NCBI RefSeq assembly: GCF_902167145.1
Contig: NC_050097.1
Span: 172,762,923 to 172,826,922, forward strand
Origin: Zea mays
Taxonomy: Eukaryota; Streptophyta; Magnoliopsida; Poales; Poaceae
Reading direction: 5' to 3'
Length of the DNA stretch: 64,000 nt
Shown here: positions 21,913 through 34,740 of the stretch, piece after piece
Layout of the letters: each line of letters opens with the position of its first letter
Numbering within the stretch: the first letter of the stretch is position 1
Position numbers and translations under genes: made by a program
Notes under the pieces: model-generated
The model's input: only the letters and a program-made list of their open reading frames with translations
The model's database searches: none
What the model was told of the DNA's origin: nothing

Positions 21913-24900
21913 TTACATACCGACTCCTTTGGGCAGAAAATCGGGGAAGCGAGAGCGTAGAAATTCCTCCGTCTCCCATGTAGCTTCTTCTGCTGAATGG
22001 TGACTCCACTGAACCTTGTACATTCTGACTGACCTTGCCCGAGTTGATCTCTCCTTTTGATCTAATACCTTGACGGGGTACTCTTGGTAGGACAAGTCTG
22101 GCTCTATCTCAATGTCTGGTTCCGGTAGCACTTCAGTGGGTAGACGAACACATTTCCGCAGCTGAGATACATGGAACACATTATGAACCGCTGACATGTG
22201 AGGTGGCAATTCCACTTGATAGGCCACGGGTCCACAACTTGCCTTGATCTCATAGGGTCCAATGTAGCGAGGAGCTAACTTGCCCTTGATCCCGAATCTC
22301 TGGACACCCTTGGTGGGTGATACCTTAAGATAGACATGATCTCCTACCTCAAACTGTAGAGGCTTCCTCCTCCTATCATGATAGCTCCTTTGCCTGGCCT
22401 GAGCAGCTTCTAAGTTCTTGGTAATAACCCTGACTTTTACCTCTGCCTTGAGTACCAAGTCTGGCCCAAAAATTTCCCTTTCTCCTGCTTGAGACCAATT
22501 AAGTGGGGTCCTACACCTTCTCCCATATAATGCCTCAAAAGGTGCCATCTTCAGACTGGACTGATAGCTGTTATTGTAAGAAAACTCCGCCAAAGACAGA
22601 CACTTGTCCCAATCCTTTCCATAATGTAGTGCACATGCTCGCAACATGTCTTCCAAAATCTGATTCACCCTTTCTGTCTGGCCATCCGTTTGAGGGTGAT
22701 ATGCTGAGCTTCGGATTACTTGGGTCCCAAGTGATTCTTGCAGTTTCTCCCAAAAGTGTGCCACAAATAGTGCTCCTCTATCAGATATGATGGTCTTCGG
22801 AATACCATGCAATCTTACTATTTGATCAACATAAATTTCCGCATACTTCTCTGTCTTGTGGGTGGTATGCACTGGCAAGAAATGAGCAGTCTTGGTCAAT
22901 CTGTCCACGATAACCCAAATAGAATCGTGGTGCCTGGAGGTATTGGGTAATCCCACTATGAAGTCCATGCAAATGTCCTCCCATTTCCAAGATGGTATGG
23001 GAAGGGGTTGCAAATGGCCTGCTGCCTTCAAGTGACTAGCCTTAATTCTCTGGCAGGTGTCACATTTGGATATGTACTTGGCAATTTCCCTTTTCATTCT
23101 AGTCCACCAATATAGAGATCTGAGATCATGATACATCTTGTTGCTACCAGGGTGCATGGAAAATTTGGAAAGGTGAGCTTCATCCAGTATCTTCTTTCTG
23201 AGCTCAGGGTCCTTAGGAACAACCAATCGATCTCCAAACCATAGAATTCCCTTGCTGTCCTGTCGGAAACACTTGTATTTTTCTGCCTTTTGCTTGATCA
23301 TATCTTTGATAACCTGAACACCCTTATCCTCAACCTGTGCCCTGACTATTTGTTCTTGCAATGTGGGCTCCACCGAGATATAGCTTAGGTTACCCGAAGA
23401 AACAACTTCTAGGTTCAGCTTACACAACTCATCACACAGGGTGGTCACTCCCACATCCATGCTCATACAATTACACTGGGCCTTTCTGCTCAAGGCATCT
23501 GCCACAACATTGGCCTTACCTGGGTGGTAATGCACTTCTAAATCATAGTCCTTGATCAACTCTAACCATCTCCTTTGCCTCATGTTCAGATCTGCCTGAG
23601 TGAAGATGTATTTGAGACTCTTGTGATCAGTGTAGATGTTACAGTGAGCTCCCATCAGGTAGTGTCTCCATATCTTAAGAGCATGAACTACAGCTGCCAA
23701 TTCTAGATCATGTGTAGGGTAGTTCTGCTCATGGGGCCTGAGTGCCCGGGAAGCATAAGCAATGACTCTGTTTTCTTGCATCAAGACACACCCCAATCCG
23801 GTACCAGAAGCATCACAATAAACTTCAAATGGCTTGGTGTTGTCAGGTTGGGCCAGCACTGGGGCTGTTGTCAAATGCTGCCTCAAGGTATGAAAGGCAT
23901 CTTCACACTTTTGGCTCCACTCAAATTTGACTCCCTTCTTTAACAGTTCAGTCATTGGCTTGGCAATTCTGGAGAAATCCGGAATAAATCGTCGGTAATA
24001 CCCTGCCAATCCCAGAAAACTCCGAATTTGCTTCACTGTAGTCGGGGGTTTCCAATCCATTACCTCTTGCACCTTCTCAGGATCAACTGATATCCCATCC
24101 TGAGAAATTGTATGACCCAAAAATTTGATCTCCTTCAGCCAAAATTCGCATTTAGACAACTTAGCATACAATTGATGGTCACGCAGTCTCTGAAGTACAG
24201 TATGCAAGTGTTTGGTGTGCTCGGCTTCATTCTTGGAATAAACCAGAATATCATCAATGAAAACGACCACGAACTTGTCTAACTCCGGCATGAATACTGA
24301 GTTCATCAAGTACATAAAATAAGCCGGGGCATTGGTCAACCCAAAAGACATCACCAAAAACTCATACAACCCATATCTGGTAGAGAAAGCCGTCTTGGTA
24401 ATGTCACTGGAACGGATCTTTATTTGATGGTATCCTGAGCGAAGGTCTATCTTGGAGAATACCTTGGCTCCTACCAACTGATCAAACAGAACATCAATGC
24501 GGGGCAGTGGGTATTTGTTCTTGATAGTCACCGCATTGAGAGGGCGGTAGTCAACACACATCCTCAAACTCTCATCCTTTTTCTTCACAAATAATGCTGG
24601 ACATCCCCATGGTGAAGTGCTTGGACGAATAAACCCCTTGTCCAACAACTCTTGCAATTGCTTCTTCAATTCTGCCAATTCCGCGGGAGGCATCCTATAC
24701 GGTCTCTTGGAGATAGGAGCAGTCCCGGGTTGCAATTCGATGGCGAACTCAATATCTCGGTCAGGTGGCATCCCTGGCAATTCGTCTGGGAAAACATCTG
24801 GGTAGTCGCAGACCACTGGGATCTTTTCCACCGGGGATTCTATCATAACAAAGGCACAAGATCGGGTACAACCCTGGTCGGGTAAATACAAAACAGTCTC

Positions 24901-26331
24901 GCCATAAGCAGGGGAATGAATTTCAATGGCTCTGGCTGCAATGTCCAATACTGCCTGATGCCTGGTCAACCAATCAGCTCCCAAAATAATATCCACGCTA
25001 TCCAGTCCTAAGATGAGAAGGGTGGTTCTAATCACCAGGCTACCAAATTTTATAGGCACTTGCATGTTGATTTGATAAGTGGCAACTCTGCCTCCTGGCG
25101 TTGAAATTGTAATGCCCCCATCGGTATGGTGAAAGGGCAACTGGCATTTGGCACTAAACTTGGCACTGATAAAACTATGTGAAGCACCGGAATCAAAAAG
25201 AACAATAGCAGGAAAATTTAATACGGTAAAGATACCAGTCATGACGGGTGCTCCCTCTGGAATGTCAGCCATGGTGGTGAAGTTCAGCCTGCCTTGCCTT
25301 ACTTGCACCTTCTGTCTCTTGCCTTGGTTCTGATTGACATTCTGCCCCTGCCTCTGCTGATTCCTGGGGCAATTCTTGGCATAGTGCCCAGTGTTGCCAC
25401 ATGTGAAGCATCTGTTGTCATTGGCCTGGCGGTACTGCTGCTGCTGCTGATTGCTCCTCTGAGCGGGAAATTGGGTGCGGTTGGGTGCCTGCTGCTGCTG
25501 CTGGGGTCGGATCACCCATCGCCCTTGCTGTTGCTGGGGTCCCCTGCCCTGGGTGTCGGACACAATCCTGAAGCGCTGTGGCTGAGCTGAGGGTCCTGCC
25601 ACGGGGGTCTTCCTCTTCTTCTCTGCCTGTCTAGCTGTAATGCAGTCCTCCTGGGAGATAGCCATGTTGACCAGCTCATTGTAGCTGTTGGCCCTGACGG
25701 TGTTGAGACGATCCCGGAGCTTAGTGCTGAGCCCCCTTCTGAATCTGTCCCTCTTCTTCTCATCTGTATCTGCATGATATCCCGCGTACTGGCACAAGTC
25801 ATTAAAGGCCTGGGCATACTGCAACACTGTCCTGTTGCCCTGAGTGAGTGCTAAGAACTCATTGAGTTTCCTGTCCATGATCCCGGCGGGTATATGGTGT
25901 CCTCTAAAAGCTGCCTTGAACTCCCTCCACTCCACCTCTCGGTCCTCTAGCTGCATAGCAAGAAAATGATCCCACCAAGTCCTTGCGGGTCCGCGAAGCT
26001 GCTGGGTGGCGAACCTGACTTTGGTGACCTCTGAGCAAGCCCCATGGAGTAGTGGGAATTTGGATTCCACCACTCGCAGCCATACATCTGCGTCAAGTGG
26101 GTCCTCCGCCCTTGTGAACAGTGGAGGCTGGGTGCTGAGGAATTCCTGATATGTAGCCGCCGCGGGGTGACGCTGATGGTCCCCACCACCATAGTGCTGA
26201 GGTGGTGGCTGACGCTGAGCTAGCTGCCTCAAAATCTCATTCTGCTGAGCCATGAGCTCCTGCAGAGTGGGAGGCGGTGGCGGCGGTGGAGGAACGCGCT
26301 CGTTCTGGCCACGACGCTGCCTCCCGGCCAT
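21913..26331 (-). CDS. Gag-pol polyprotein with chromodomain, intact
   Basis: The start is taken as the MAGRQRRGQ methionine at 26331; ten more codons are open upstream but have no gag character. The single frame of about 1472 residues holds gag, a CCHC knuckle ([14 protein letters not shown], near residue 307), an aspartic protease ([11 protein letters not shown], near 380), reverse transcriptase ([13 protein letters not shown]; active site [11 protein letters not shown], near 690), RNase H ([11 protein letters not shown], near 836; TDHKSLKYI), integrase with an HHCC finger ([18 protein letters not shown], near 1057), a D-D-E core ([11 protein letters not shown], near 1139; [17 protein letters not shown]), a GPYEI module and a C-terminal chromodomain ([25 protein letters not shown], near 1415-1470). 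The chromodomain may direct integration to marked chromatin. No break was found, so this copy could be enzymatically autonomous. Confidence 0.95.
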   Translation of the reverse strand: MAGRQRRGQNERVPPPPPPPPTLQELMAQQNEILRQLAQRQPPPQHYGGGDHQRHPAAATYQEFLSTQPPLFTRAEDPLDADVWLRVVESKFPLLHGACSEVTKVRFATQQLRGPARTWWDHFLAMQLEDREVEWREFKAAFRGHHIPAGIMDRKLNEFLALTQGNRTVLQYAQAFNDLCQYAGYHADTDEKKRDRFRRGLSTKLRDRLNTVRANSYNELVNMAISQEDCITARQAEKKRKTPVAGPSAQPQRFRIVSDTQGRGPQQQQGRWVIRPQQQQQAPNRTQFPAQRSNQQQQQYRQANDNRCFTCGNTGHYAKNCPRNQQRQGQNVNQNQGKRQKVQVRQGRLNFTTMADIPEGAPVMTGIFTVLNFPAIVLFDSGASHSFISAKFSAKCQLPFHHTDGGITISTPGGRVATYQINMQVPIKFGSLVIRTTLLILGLDSVDIILGADWLTRHQAVLDIAARAIEIHSPAYGETVLYLPDQGCTRSCAFVMIESPVEKIPVVCDYPDVFPDELPGMPPDRDIEFAIELQPGTAPISKRPYRMPPAELAELKKQLQELLDKGFIRPSTSPWGCPALFVKKKDESLRMCVDYRPLNAVTIKNKYPLPRIDVLFDQLVGAKVFSKIDLRSGYHQIKIRSSDITKTAFSTRYGLYEFLVMSFGLTNAPAYFMYLMNSVFMPELDKFVVVFIDDILVYSKNEAEHTKHLHTVLQRLRDHQLYAKLSKCEFWLKEIKFLGHTISQDGISVDPEKVQEVMDWKPPTTVKQIRSFLGLAGYYRRFIPDFSRIAKPMTELLKKGVKFEWSQKCEDAFHTLRQHLTTAPVLAQPDNTKPFEVYCDASGTGLGCVLMQENRVIAYASRALRPHEQNYPTHDLELAAVVHALKIWRHYLMGAHCNIYTDHKSLKYIFTQADLNMRQRRWLELIKDYDLEVHYHPGKANVVADALSRKAQCNCMSMDVGVTTLCDELCKLNLEVVSSGNLSYISVEPTLQEQIVRAQVEDKGVQVIKDMIKQKAEKYKCFRQDSKGILWFGDRLVVPKDPELRKKILDEAHLSKFSMHPGSNKMYHDLRSLYWWTRMKREIAKYISKCDTCQRIKASHLKAAGHLQPLPIPSWKWEDICMDFIVGLPNTSRHHDSIWVIVDRLTKTAHFLPVHTTHKTEKYAEIYVDQIVRLHGIPKTIISDRGALFVAHFWEKLQESLGTQVIRSSAYHPQTDGQTERVNQILEDMLRACALHYGKDWDKCLSLAEFSYNNSYQSSLKMAPFEALYGRRCRTPLNWSQAGEREIFGPDLVLKAEVKVRVITKNLEAAQARQRSYHDRRRKPLQFEVGDHVYLKVSPTKGVQRFGIKGKLAPRYIGPYEIKASCGPVAYQVELPPHMSAVHNVFHVSQLRKCVRLPTEVLPEPDIEIEPDLSYQEYPVKVLDQKERSTRARSVRMYKVQWSHHSAEEATWETEEFLRSRFPDFLPKGVGM

Positions 26332-26635
26332 CTGAAAAACCACATACATACTTAACACCACATTCCCAAGTTCAAGAATTTTATCGCGAAGAAAAAGTTA
26401 AAACAACATGATAGACTCCGACTTCAACAAAAGGATTTCAAAAGGCACAAATTCTTCCTTCCAAATTTAAACTGATGACAGCATCCATCAACCAAGCTCC
26501 CAAGAGAGTTTAACACGATTACATCAAATTGTTCCAAAATGACTCAACTCTATCTAGCCTAGTACCCCAAGGGTGCAAAAGCTAAGCTAGCTGCGAGGAG
26601 TCCGACTGTCCAACTTCTAAGCCTACCCTGGACAC

Positions 26636-27505
26636 CTAGTGAGCGAACGAAGCAACACTTGACTCGGGGGAAGGTGGTCTTCCCGAGCCAGCAGTGTCTA
26701 CACTGGAGGCAGGCTCATCTCCTCCCTCAATGTCGACGTCCTCGTTGGCCTCCTGGTCCTGGATCTCCTGGTGGTGCATGTCCAGGTGCTCATTAGCCTC
26801 GGCAAGCTGCTGCTGAGTGTTAATGAGTTGATCCTCTAGGACCTCAATGGTGTTCTCCCTGGTGCCCACCAGCTCCTCCAATTCCTGAATATCAGTGGAT
26901 AGCTGCTCCACCTGCAAGTCCTTCTCCACCATTTCCTAAGATAAATCAACCACGAGCTCCTCTCTGTTATCCAGCGTGATCTTTGTTGCCTCCAGCAGTG
27001 CCATCAGATGGGACATTGCCTCACCGCGCATCACTTGCAGACGGTACAGAGCATTCATGCACCGTACTGTCAAGTGCGCAGTCTGACCTGGGTAGATGGC
27101 CCAGATGTCCTTGGCATGCTCCACCCGATCCTTCCACATTGGGTCGTCCTCCTTCTCAGCGGGGAACAAGCCAATGGGGTGGGTAGCCAGCTCCAAGGGA
27201 TGGAATCCGCAGAAGGTAGTCAATCCATGCAGAGCGATCGCCTCGAGCGTGTCCTCTGCCCGGTATCCGAAAGACTCGGAGTCCAAAGAGCGCCATCCCG
27301 GCTGCAGGGGATGAGGCTCCAAAGTCATCCTCACCCTACAGCGAGGCACTCGGTGCTTCTCGAACTGCTGCACCGCGTACTGAGGGGGTGTCGTGTATCC
27401 AGCCCCCTGAAGTACCTCCCACAAAATGCGGGGAAAGCCCTCTCGTGCAAGTCCGTCAGTGTGGGTCAGTGCATTTCCGTCATCGGAGGATCCGTGGGAA
27501 GTCAT
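26636..27505 (-). pseudogene. Extra reading frame upstream of gag, split by one stop codon
   Basis: Between the 5' LTR and gag-pol lies a frame starting at MTSHGSSDD (27505). It ends at a TAG at 26936-26938, then resumes in the same frame from 26932 to 26636. The first part (about 189 residues) is a compact helical-looking protein with RMTLEPHPLQPGWRSLD and YPGQTAHLTVR. The second (98 residues) is a Glu/Gln-rich coiled coil (ELEELVGTRENTIEVLEDQL) ending in an acidic Ser/Pro-rich tail. Extra frames before gag have been described in rice RIRE3/RIRE8-type elements (from memory, sometimes called orf0). Function is unknown. Whether this copy is mutated or the TAG is normal for the family cannot be decided from one copy. 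Confidence 0.6.
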
Positions 27506-27559
27506 CTGTGTACGGTTAAGCGTAAGTAAAAGAAGAAGAATTATAAAAAGAACAAGCAA

Positions 27560-27925
27560 AAGTAAAACTCAGCCTTTCTCTAGTTAAGTAAAAAGGCACT
27601 AGGGACCTAGTTGGTTGTTATCTTGTTTTTAAGTCCTTTACTCAGTTATCCATTGCTTAATTATGAATGCATGCATGCTCGTCCTGAACGACCTCACAAC
27701 AAGATAAAAGGAATAGGGAGGAATTCCCATCCTGTAATGTGGCCTGTAGGGCCTAGTTACTTAGCCACCTAGCTACCCTTCTATTATCCTAAGTCTTCAC
27801 GTCCTAGGTCTATCCTGCTCGCCCTACTATCTATCCAACATTGTTTCTATCAAATTTTACTTGGAAAATTGATGGTATTTACATTTTACTGATTCCTCTG
27901 TGGTGGTACAAGCTCCGATACCAGC
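27560..27925 (-). other. Untranslated leader of the chromovirus with primer-binding site
   Basis: No gene. The primer-binding site TGGTATCGGAGC (27912-27923 on the minus strand) begins two bases after the 5' LTR and matches the initiator-tRNA-Met complement TGGTATCAGAGC except at one base. Confidence 0.75.
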
Positions 27926-30900
27926 TGTGGCGGAACTGCCCGAATTATTCCAACTTAAGTGCCCAAGTCCCGCCTTAGAGGCTAGACCACACTTAAATGG
28001 GAATAACCCGTCAATCCCTCGGATCTAGTCTGACACGACCACTGACAGGATCAAGTACCACAATCTCACTCGAAGGTGAGTCATAGAGCAAATACAATAA
28101 AGCATAAAACCATACATGTCACAATGTTAAATTATTACATCATCATCATCATCATCGGAGTTTTTGCAAAAGTAACCATCATTGTTCGAAGTGCAGCGGA
28201 ATAAAACTAACGGTAAGTAAACAGAGAGATGGGGAAGCCTGTCCCATCACTCCTCATGCTCCTCCTCAGCTGAGGCAGGGTCCCACTCAACAGTCCAACC
28301 CGGTGGCAAGGTGGACGGCCAAGTTATCCCAGCAACCATCTCCTCCAGAGAACCTGTACAAATTATGCCACAAGCAAGGCTGAGTATACTAATACTCAGC
28401 TAGACTTACCCGGTGTGAGGAGTCTACTCCTCTACCTCTAGACATGCAGCTGTTTGGCTGTGGGGTTTGGTTGCCAAAAGCACTAGCTGAGTTTCTAAAT
28501 CAAGATTTTAACTTAATCAAAGTTAAGTGTGACTCTCTTAAGGCTAAAAGTGGACTATCTACTCATTCATGGTAGCAAGCATCATTAACAGTCAACATCT
28601 TATCTCAACTCATCATACTTCCACTTATTACTCAATGCAGTACAATGGATCAAGCAGTCTCATTAGCTGCGAGAAGCAGACGATTCGAATCGAGTTTTTA
28701 TCCTTGCAAGGTAAACCTAAACACACGACATGTAGGGGCACTCCGTCCCCACACACATCAACCGTCCCCATCGATTCCCTGGCAACAGAAAGGGGCTCAC
28801 CGCCTTGGCGTACAATGCCTCACTGACCCCGACTGGCCGTCGTGCAGTGACCGCACTTGTACCCACCATAACCGGAATGGGAGACCTCGTCTCAGGTCGC
28901 GTGAGGAGGGCAATCTGCGGGCAGGTTCACTTAGGTACCAGGCTTACCGATTTACCATATTTCTCGGTATGTGTTTAGTACGTTCAAACGCTTGACACAG
29001 GTATCCGCACGTTAATCCTTATTCCATTTTCCATCTTGTAAACAACCAATCCCCATGGATTGTTGTCCACCAACTAGTATCATGACAGTGTGAAAGTGGG
29101 TACAATCAATTTCCTGATCTCACGCGAGTGCTAGAAAAATCACTCGTCTTCTACCGAGATCCTAATTAAATAAAGCAACTACTCGACCTGTCATACTAGT
29201 ATTCATCTCAAAAGGATTCCTGAGATCATGCAACTAGGGTTTCAAACAATTCCTACACCTAAGTGCACAATCAATCCTACAATCATTAAGTGAAGTAAAA
29301 TAGCATAAATAACAGGTTATGCATAAAACCGGGGGCTTGCCTTCCAAAGCAGTGGCAGGCAGATCCTCTGGTGCAGGCTCGGGTGCTGGATCTGGGGCTA
29401 CCTCCTGAGCAGCTCCTTGCTCCGGCACGAGGATGTACTCTCCGTCAGCAAGATTACAGTCTATCGAAATGCAATGAACATGTATGTCATGATTATGCAA
29501 GATTTAAAAACATTAAGCTAAAAGAAACTAAGTTAAGAAGTAACTTAGGGTTTTCTTAGTCACGCGGGGCTTCTAGTGGTATATATATATAGATACATAG
29601 ACTTATGACCCTTTAAACTTAGGTTTTCTTTTAGGATAACATAGTGGTTTGGTATTGCCTTGATATATTTTAGTGGACAGATTACAAAGTTTTTGGGACA
29701 ACATTTATTCACATCTTTCATTTTTCTTTCCTTAATTTCCATTTAGGGCTTTTAGTGTAGGGTTGAACTACAACAGGGTTTTAATAATTTCCAAAAATTC
29801 TGTAAAAATTACAGTGGGTTGTCACTGGCTATTCTAGCTTGTTTTAAGAATTTGAGGCTTAAAGTATAAAAGTTAGGCTTTAAACAAAAATAACAAAAGT
29901 TAGGCAAAATGGGCCACTTCACACTACATCTCTTAGTTAGGGTAGGTTCTGTCCTAAAGGTTATTTTTGTTGGCATCCTCTGGTAATAATAGGCCTCTGT
30001 GCTAAAAATCACAGAAAACTAAGGGGTGGTTATTTAGTTATGATTTTCTTAAGTTTAATGTCAACAATGCACTTTCTACTACATTATTACCTGAAAAATG
30101 TCAAACAGCAGATTTCATATTTTTCTTAAGTTCTCTCTAATAAAACAATAGTTATCCCAAGGGTGGGGGTGTTTTTACCTTGGGGTTATTTTTGTAGAGT
30201 TTTTCTAAGTTTCACTTGTTTTATTAAAACAACAGGGATCTTACTTATTTTACACTAAAACAGGGTATGATATATTTTTCCAGTGAACTATATTGAATAA
30301 GTAACCTAACAAAAATAGAGGTACTCTCTGGTTCATTAATTAAATTACATTTTCTATTTTCCTTATCCTTAAGCATATTATAGAATAAGGGGTAAAACTA
30401 ACTTAAATGGAGTGGACAGAGAGGTTTAACATTTTAAACAGGTTAGTAGGTAAATATAAACTTCTCCAAATTTTCCTAACCCTAGTCAAATAGCCTAACT
30501 ATTTTTCTTACCATTATTTAGCTTTTGGCCAAAACTAACATTAAATCAGAACTTCTAAGTTTTCCACAGCACCAAGGGGTTTTATATTTTTCTTAAATAG
30601 GTTACATTAATTGGAGTCTGACAAAATTGGTTTGACCAAATTTGGATGATTTAAACAGAAGTTATGCATTTTTAAAGTTGCTGTCCAATTTAAAAATAGA
30701 TTTAATTATGGTTTTCTGGAAAAACAGTTTACACCGAGGTCCCTGGGTTTAAACTAAATCCACCCTCACAAATCTACCCCCACGCCACTATTCCCCTGTG
30801 CCTCTGACATTTCACAAAACCCCCTGACCTTTCTTCCCTCTCACCCGCAGTCCTTCCCCTCACTGAAACAGTAACCGCGGAAAAGAAAAGGGCGGCGCGG

Positions 30901-32294
30901 CTTACCGGCGGCGAGGGAGGTCCGGCGAAGGGTGGGGTCGGCTCGGGGAGACTCTGGCGGTCATGTCGAGGTACGGCTCGACGTCGGAGATGGCCGGAAT
31001 CGCCCGGTCCACGCGTGCAGGCGGGTGTCCTCGTCGGCGGCGAGTATACCGGCCAAACCACGGCGAACTGGTTCAATCCGAGGGCACGGTGAGCATCACG
31101 GGGTCACGCAGCGACTGTGTGCACAAGGAATCGAAGGGTGGTGGAGTGGTTTACCCGGTCCACGTACTCCGGCGGGGTCGAGAGCTCCGGCGAGCGTGGA
31201 CTGGCTTCTCCGGCGAAGGAAACTCTGATTCCTTGCTCGGGGAGCCTCACGGAGGTGTGCACAAGCTTCTCCGAGGGCAGGACGGGGTTGGGGATGGCTC
31301 TGCTGGTCGGTCTATGGTGGCAGAGGGGTTGGGCGGCCGCGGACTCGCTGCGCATGGGCAAACGGCGACGAGCTAACTCCGGTGAGGTGTGGAGGGTGCG
31401 CGGAAGGGTGTAGTCGAAGCCTGGGAGGGCTTTATAAGCTCGGGCGCGGGCCACGGAGCGGGTTTGGCTCGGGCGCGGCGCGGGGCATGCGGGGACGCGC
31501 GCGAGCGTGCTCTGGCGCGGGCAGAAGGCGTCGAACACGTGGAGGTGAGTTTCTTCCAGTGTTCAAACGTCTCCAAAGATCGCAAACGTGCGAATCTCGC
31601 CATGAATCCGGCGTAGACCTCCTCCTGGCACCTAGGGCTATCTCACATGTGTGAGTTCCAAGGGATGATACGCCCTAGATCGGGAGATAGACGGGCGCCA
31701 AATCTGGCTTGTCTCACTGCTCGCTCAGCGACAAAACTGATGTCAAGTGCTGTCAAACGTCTGAGTCTCGATCTCAATTTTTTCCAGGGGGTGCCTTAAG
31801 TGGTATAGCACATTTTTGGTATAGAACCCAAGTGGTTTTGGCGCCATCTTCAAAGTGAACACGGCTGGTCTTTGAATTAGGGCTAAAATGTGACTTAGAG
31901 GGAAATAGAGAGCTCTAGCTCTCTCTCCATTTGGAGATTTGAATTGGGGTTTCTCCAGGGGCCTTTTTGCAATATTTCCCTCCCTTAATTGATGGTTATA
32001 ATGTTGCTTAGGGTTTGGGTAAAAGTTACACATGCTTTGCCCACTTGTTCACTCTCTTTTCCCCCTTACTTAGGGTTTTGGAAGGTAGGGCTTTGGAGAG
32101 GTCTAGGGTTCTTCCCCCCCTATTATCCAAGGTAGTAAGTGTGCAAGGATTAGAGTAATGCTTCTTAGGTCATTGGCAACTTGATTAGCACATGAGCTCC
32201 AAAGTTCCTATGTGGTGCCCTAAGTCTTCACCATTGTGAACACAGCTTCTAGTGCCAAAGTGGCTCTAGCCAGGGTAACACCTGGGGTGTTACA
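27926..32294 (-). repeat. 5' LTR of the chromovirus
   Basis: 4369 bases, the partner of 17295-21662. Most visible differences are C/T or G/A transitions. It carries the active-position promoter, so U3 is about 0.9 kb and R plus U5 about 3.4 kb. Confidence 0.95.
31431..31436 (-). promoter_or_regulatory. TATA box of the chromovirus 5' LTR
   Basis: TATAAA on the minus strand within GAGCTTATAAAGCCC, at the inner edge of the GC-rich segment. Transcription would start near 31405, giving an unusually long leader of about 5 kb before gag-pol. An AT repeat TATATATATA near 29580 is a weaker alternative. Confidence 0.5.
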
Positions 32295-32299
32295 GTCTT
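32295..32299. repeat. Target-site duplication GTCTT (right copy)
   Basis: Matches the copy at 17290-17294. Removing the element plus one copy restores continuous Helitron sequence. Confidence 0.93.
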
Positions 32300-34740
32300 C
32301 ACCATGAAAAATGCGATGGACATCAGTTGTCTCAAAGACTGGGCAATCTAAAGAGGCTGCGTATTTTTTGGCCCGCAAGAGAAGTATCGCAAATTAGGAT
32401 GGGTACCGGCCATCGCATGCATAAACAAAGCAGCGAACTTGTGAGGACTAACACTGTGCAATTGCATTGTTCCTTGGGCGCTTCGCTTCGTGGCATCTCG
32501 CAACACGCACACATGGAGAATCAGGCATAGCTCTATATATCGCATAGTATGGAAGAACGTCACATAACACTGGTGAATAAATCGGCTCGTAACAAACAAC
32601 ACATTATAAAACAGATCAGGCGTATAGGCACACAAACTCACCGACGATCGAAAACGCAAAATGGCGAGCGGTCTCCGCCAAGCTGCGACAAAATTCCCCC
32701 AAGCAGCAAGTACCCAGATCACTGGAAAAAAACAGCACATAAAAATTAGCCAACCAGTAAGGAAATATCTCTGTACATAGGTAGAGGCTAGTGCCTCTTT
32801 TAGAGACTGGTATGTCAAATATCAATTCCAAAGAATCTAGATCCTAGTAAAAATTGCTAAGCTCTAAACAGGCTGGGCAGCAGGCAGGAAACCTAGATCA
32901 GAGGGTACCACCCAGCATCTAACTACGCATAAGCATCAAAAAATTGGAAACGCTGAAACGTCCAAGTAGGAAGCCACAGAAATGTGATCAACGACTGGAT
33001 AACTGAGCTCACCTAATGTAAAATAATTTTGTGAAAGTAAGACATAAATCTACTATAGAAACTGGTCTATCATTAAGCCTCAGAAAAGTGTGGCTAAATG
33101 TCACAATCTAAACACCTAATGGACTGAAGCATTACTCTGATAATACGAATGTCATGTTACATCATCTCTGAATAAAAAGTTTCAAAATTTTAAAGTCCAA
33201 ACAACTAGCGTGTCTAGAGCAAAGCAGTTCCTATCCAGCTGGTACCTAATTTTATGTTTCTAGGGTTCAAGTGCAAGCAGCAGCGCGATGAACGTAGGTA
33301 CATATAGGGGGCAGTCCTATTAATTATCTATCATATCCTTACACAAGCTGGAACAACAGAATAGCTTATGAATGTCTAATTTCTTTGCTGAGTTCCCCTC
33401 TAAGTACTTTGCTTCTTTGCCTGACAGTGTTGCTATCATGACCAAGGCGTACTCAAATGTTGAGAAGAGAGTCGATTTTGCTCTAGGAGATCGCTAGCTA
33501 CATGCTCCTTGAGCGTGGAACTTTTTCCTATTGGCTGGGCATAAGAAAATATAGCGTAGCTAAAAGGAGAATGACGTGCACACCCACCGTCCTCCTGCTG
33601 CCGGCACCCAGAAGCAGAGCAAACGTGGACTTACGGAGTCACAGACAATGTCTACGAGGCGGCCGGCAGCAGGAGCAGACCACACGCTCCCATGACGACG
33701 GTGGGTGCCCAAACTAAAGTGGCGAACAACGATAAAGACGGGCTGGAGAAGCTATCGGTTCCAGGACCTAATAAGGCAAACATGAATTGAGGAGAGAGGG
33801 AAGAAAATATTAAAAAGGGAGGAAAGTACTCACCGTCGTGCAGCACAAAGCGCGGAGCCATGCCTGTCACTGGTGAGGCATGGGAGCGAGAGAGATGGGT
33901 ACTGGTACGACGACGACGGCTACGCGGCCACCCGCTGTTTCCTTACAGGCTGCACGTGGACCCACACGGCGTCACAGACCACATAAGCAGCGTCATCCGA
34001 CGCCGAGGCGATGACGACCGCGCCTGGGAGCTAGGCCATTGCCCGCGTCAATCAACCGAAGGCAAGCTGGCGTACACCGTGGATGTGGCCTATGTGGGGC
34101 CCGCCCGGCACCCGGAGGCGGTCGCATCTGCGGAACGGACCCCGCGGCTTGTCTGGGTACGCGCGAGCGCAACGGACGGCGACCGCGTTCCTGTCGCGAC
34201 GGATCTGCGGAGGAACGACCGGCCCGACAGCTGCGCTCCATCGAACGAACCCCAGCGCAGCAACTGGATCTGCGGAGCGCAGGAACGTCCGCCCCGACAG
34301 CCGCTATCCATCGAACCCCAGCGCCGGTCCAGCAGCGTCGAGCCCTCGAGGGCAGGGCAGCGCATAGGCCAACCGTCGGACGCCGCCTCGCACCCGACGG
34401 TCCAGTTCGTCGAGGCTTGGATGGCGGCGACGAGTGGGCGTGGCGTGTACCGTCGCGAGCGCCGTGGGAGGCCACCGCGTGCACGGGGAATCGAGATCGG
34501 ACAGGAAGAGCCGGGGAAATCCTCTCCCATGAATCGGATCTGCGGCGCTCGGAGCCGGTAGCGGCGTCACGGGTGGCGTGGATGGGAGGTCTGGTCTCCA
34601 AACCGCGGGACTGCGGCATCTTCACGGACACGACGCTCTTCTGTTGAATTGAAGAAAGAAAACCGCGTCCGACACACCTGCCACGCGTTGGCACGCCGTG
34701 GGCGAACCTGCGCCGAACGTGGATAAGCGCTCAAAAGGCG
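32300..34740 (-). other. 5' region of Helitron 1
   Basis: No confident exon. The part next to the retrotransposon should contain the RepHel 5' untranslated region and possibly its first exon, but no Rep N-terminal motif was recognised. From about 33880 to 34720 the DNA turns GC-rich with overlapping open frames on several strands, which is compositional. It contains an imperfect tandem duplication of about 65 bases (34200-34265 and 34266-34325) carrying GGATCTGCGGAG and CCATCGAAC, a promoter-like or captured CpG-rich segment. Confidence 0.5.

Larger units (their letters stand above)
17295..32294 (-). mobile_element. Complete Ty3/gypsy chromovirus (Tekay/Del-type) with 4.37 kb LTRs
   Basis: The element is 15,000 bases, bounded by TGTGGCGG and GGTGTTACA and flanked by GTCTT. 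On the minus strand the order is 5' LTR (27926-32294), primer-binding site, an extra upstream reading frame, gag-pol with a chromodomain, polypurine tract and 3' LTR (17295-21662). The chromodomain at the end of integrase places it among chromoviruses; long LTRs and domain style suggest the Tekay/Del lineage. By eye the LTRs differ at roughly 33 substitutions and one indel, under 1 percent, implying insertion within the last few hundred thousand years at commonly used grass rates. It lies in Helitron 1. Confidence 0.95.

Noticed and set aside
33860..34694. Open frames of over 200 codons on both strands near the Helitron 1 5' end
   Set aside because: Frames overlap on both strands, are Arg/Pro-rich as expected from CG-rich DNA, and match no family.
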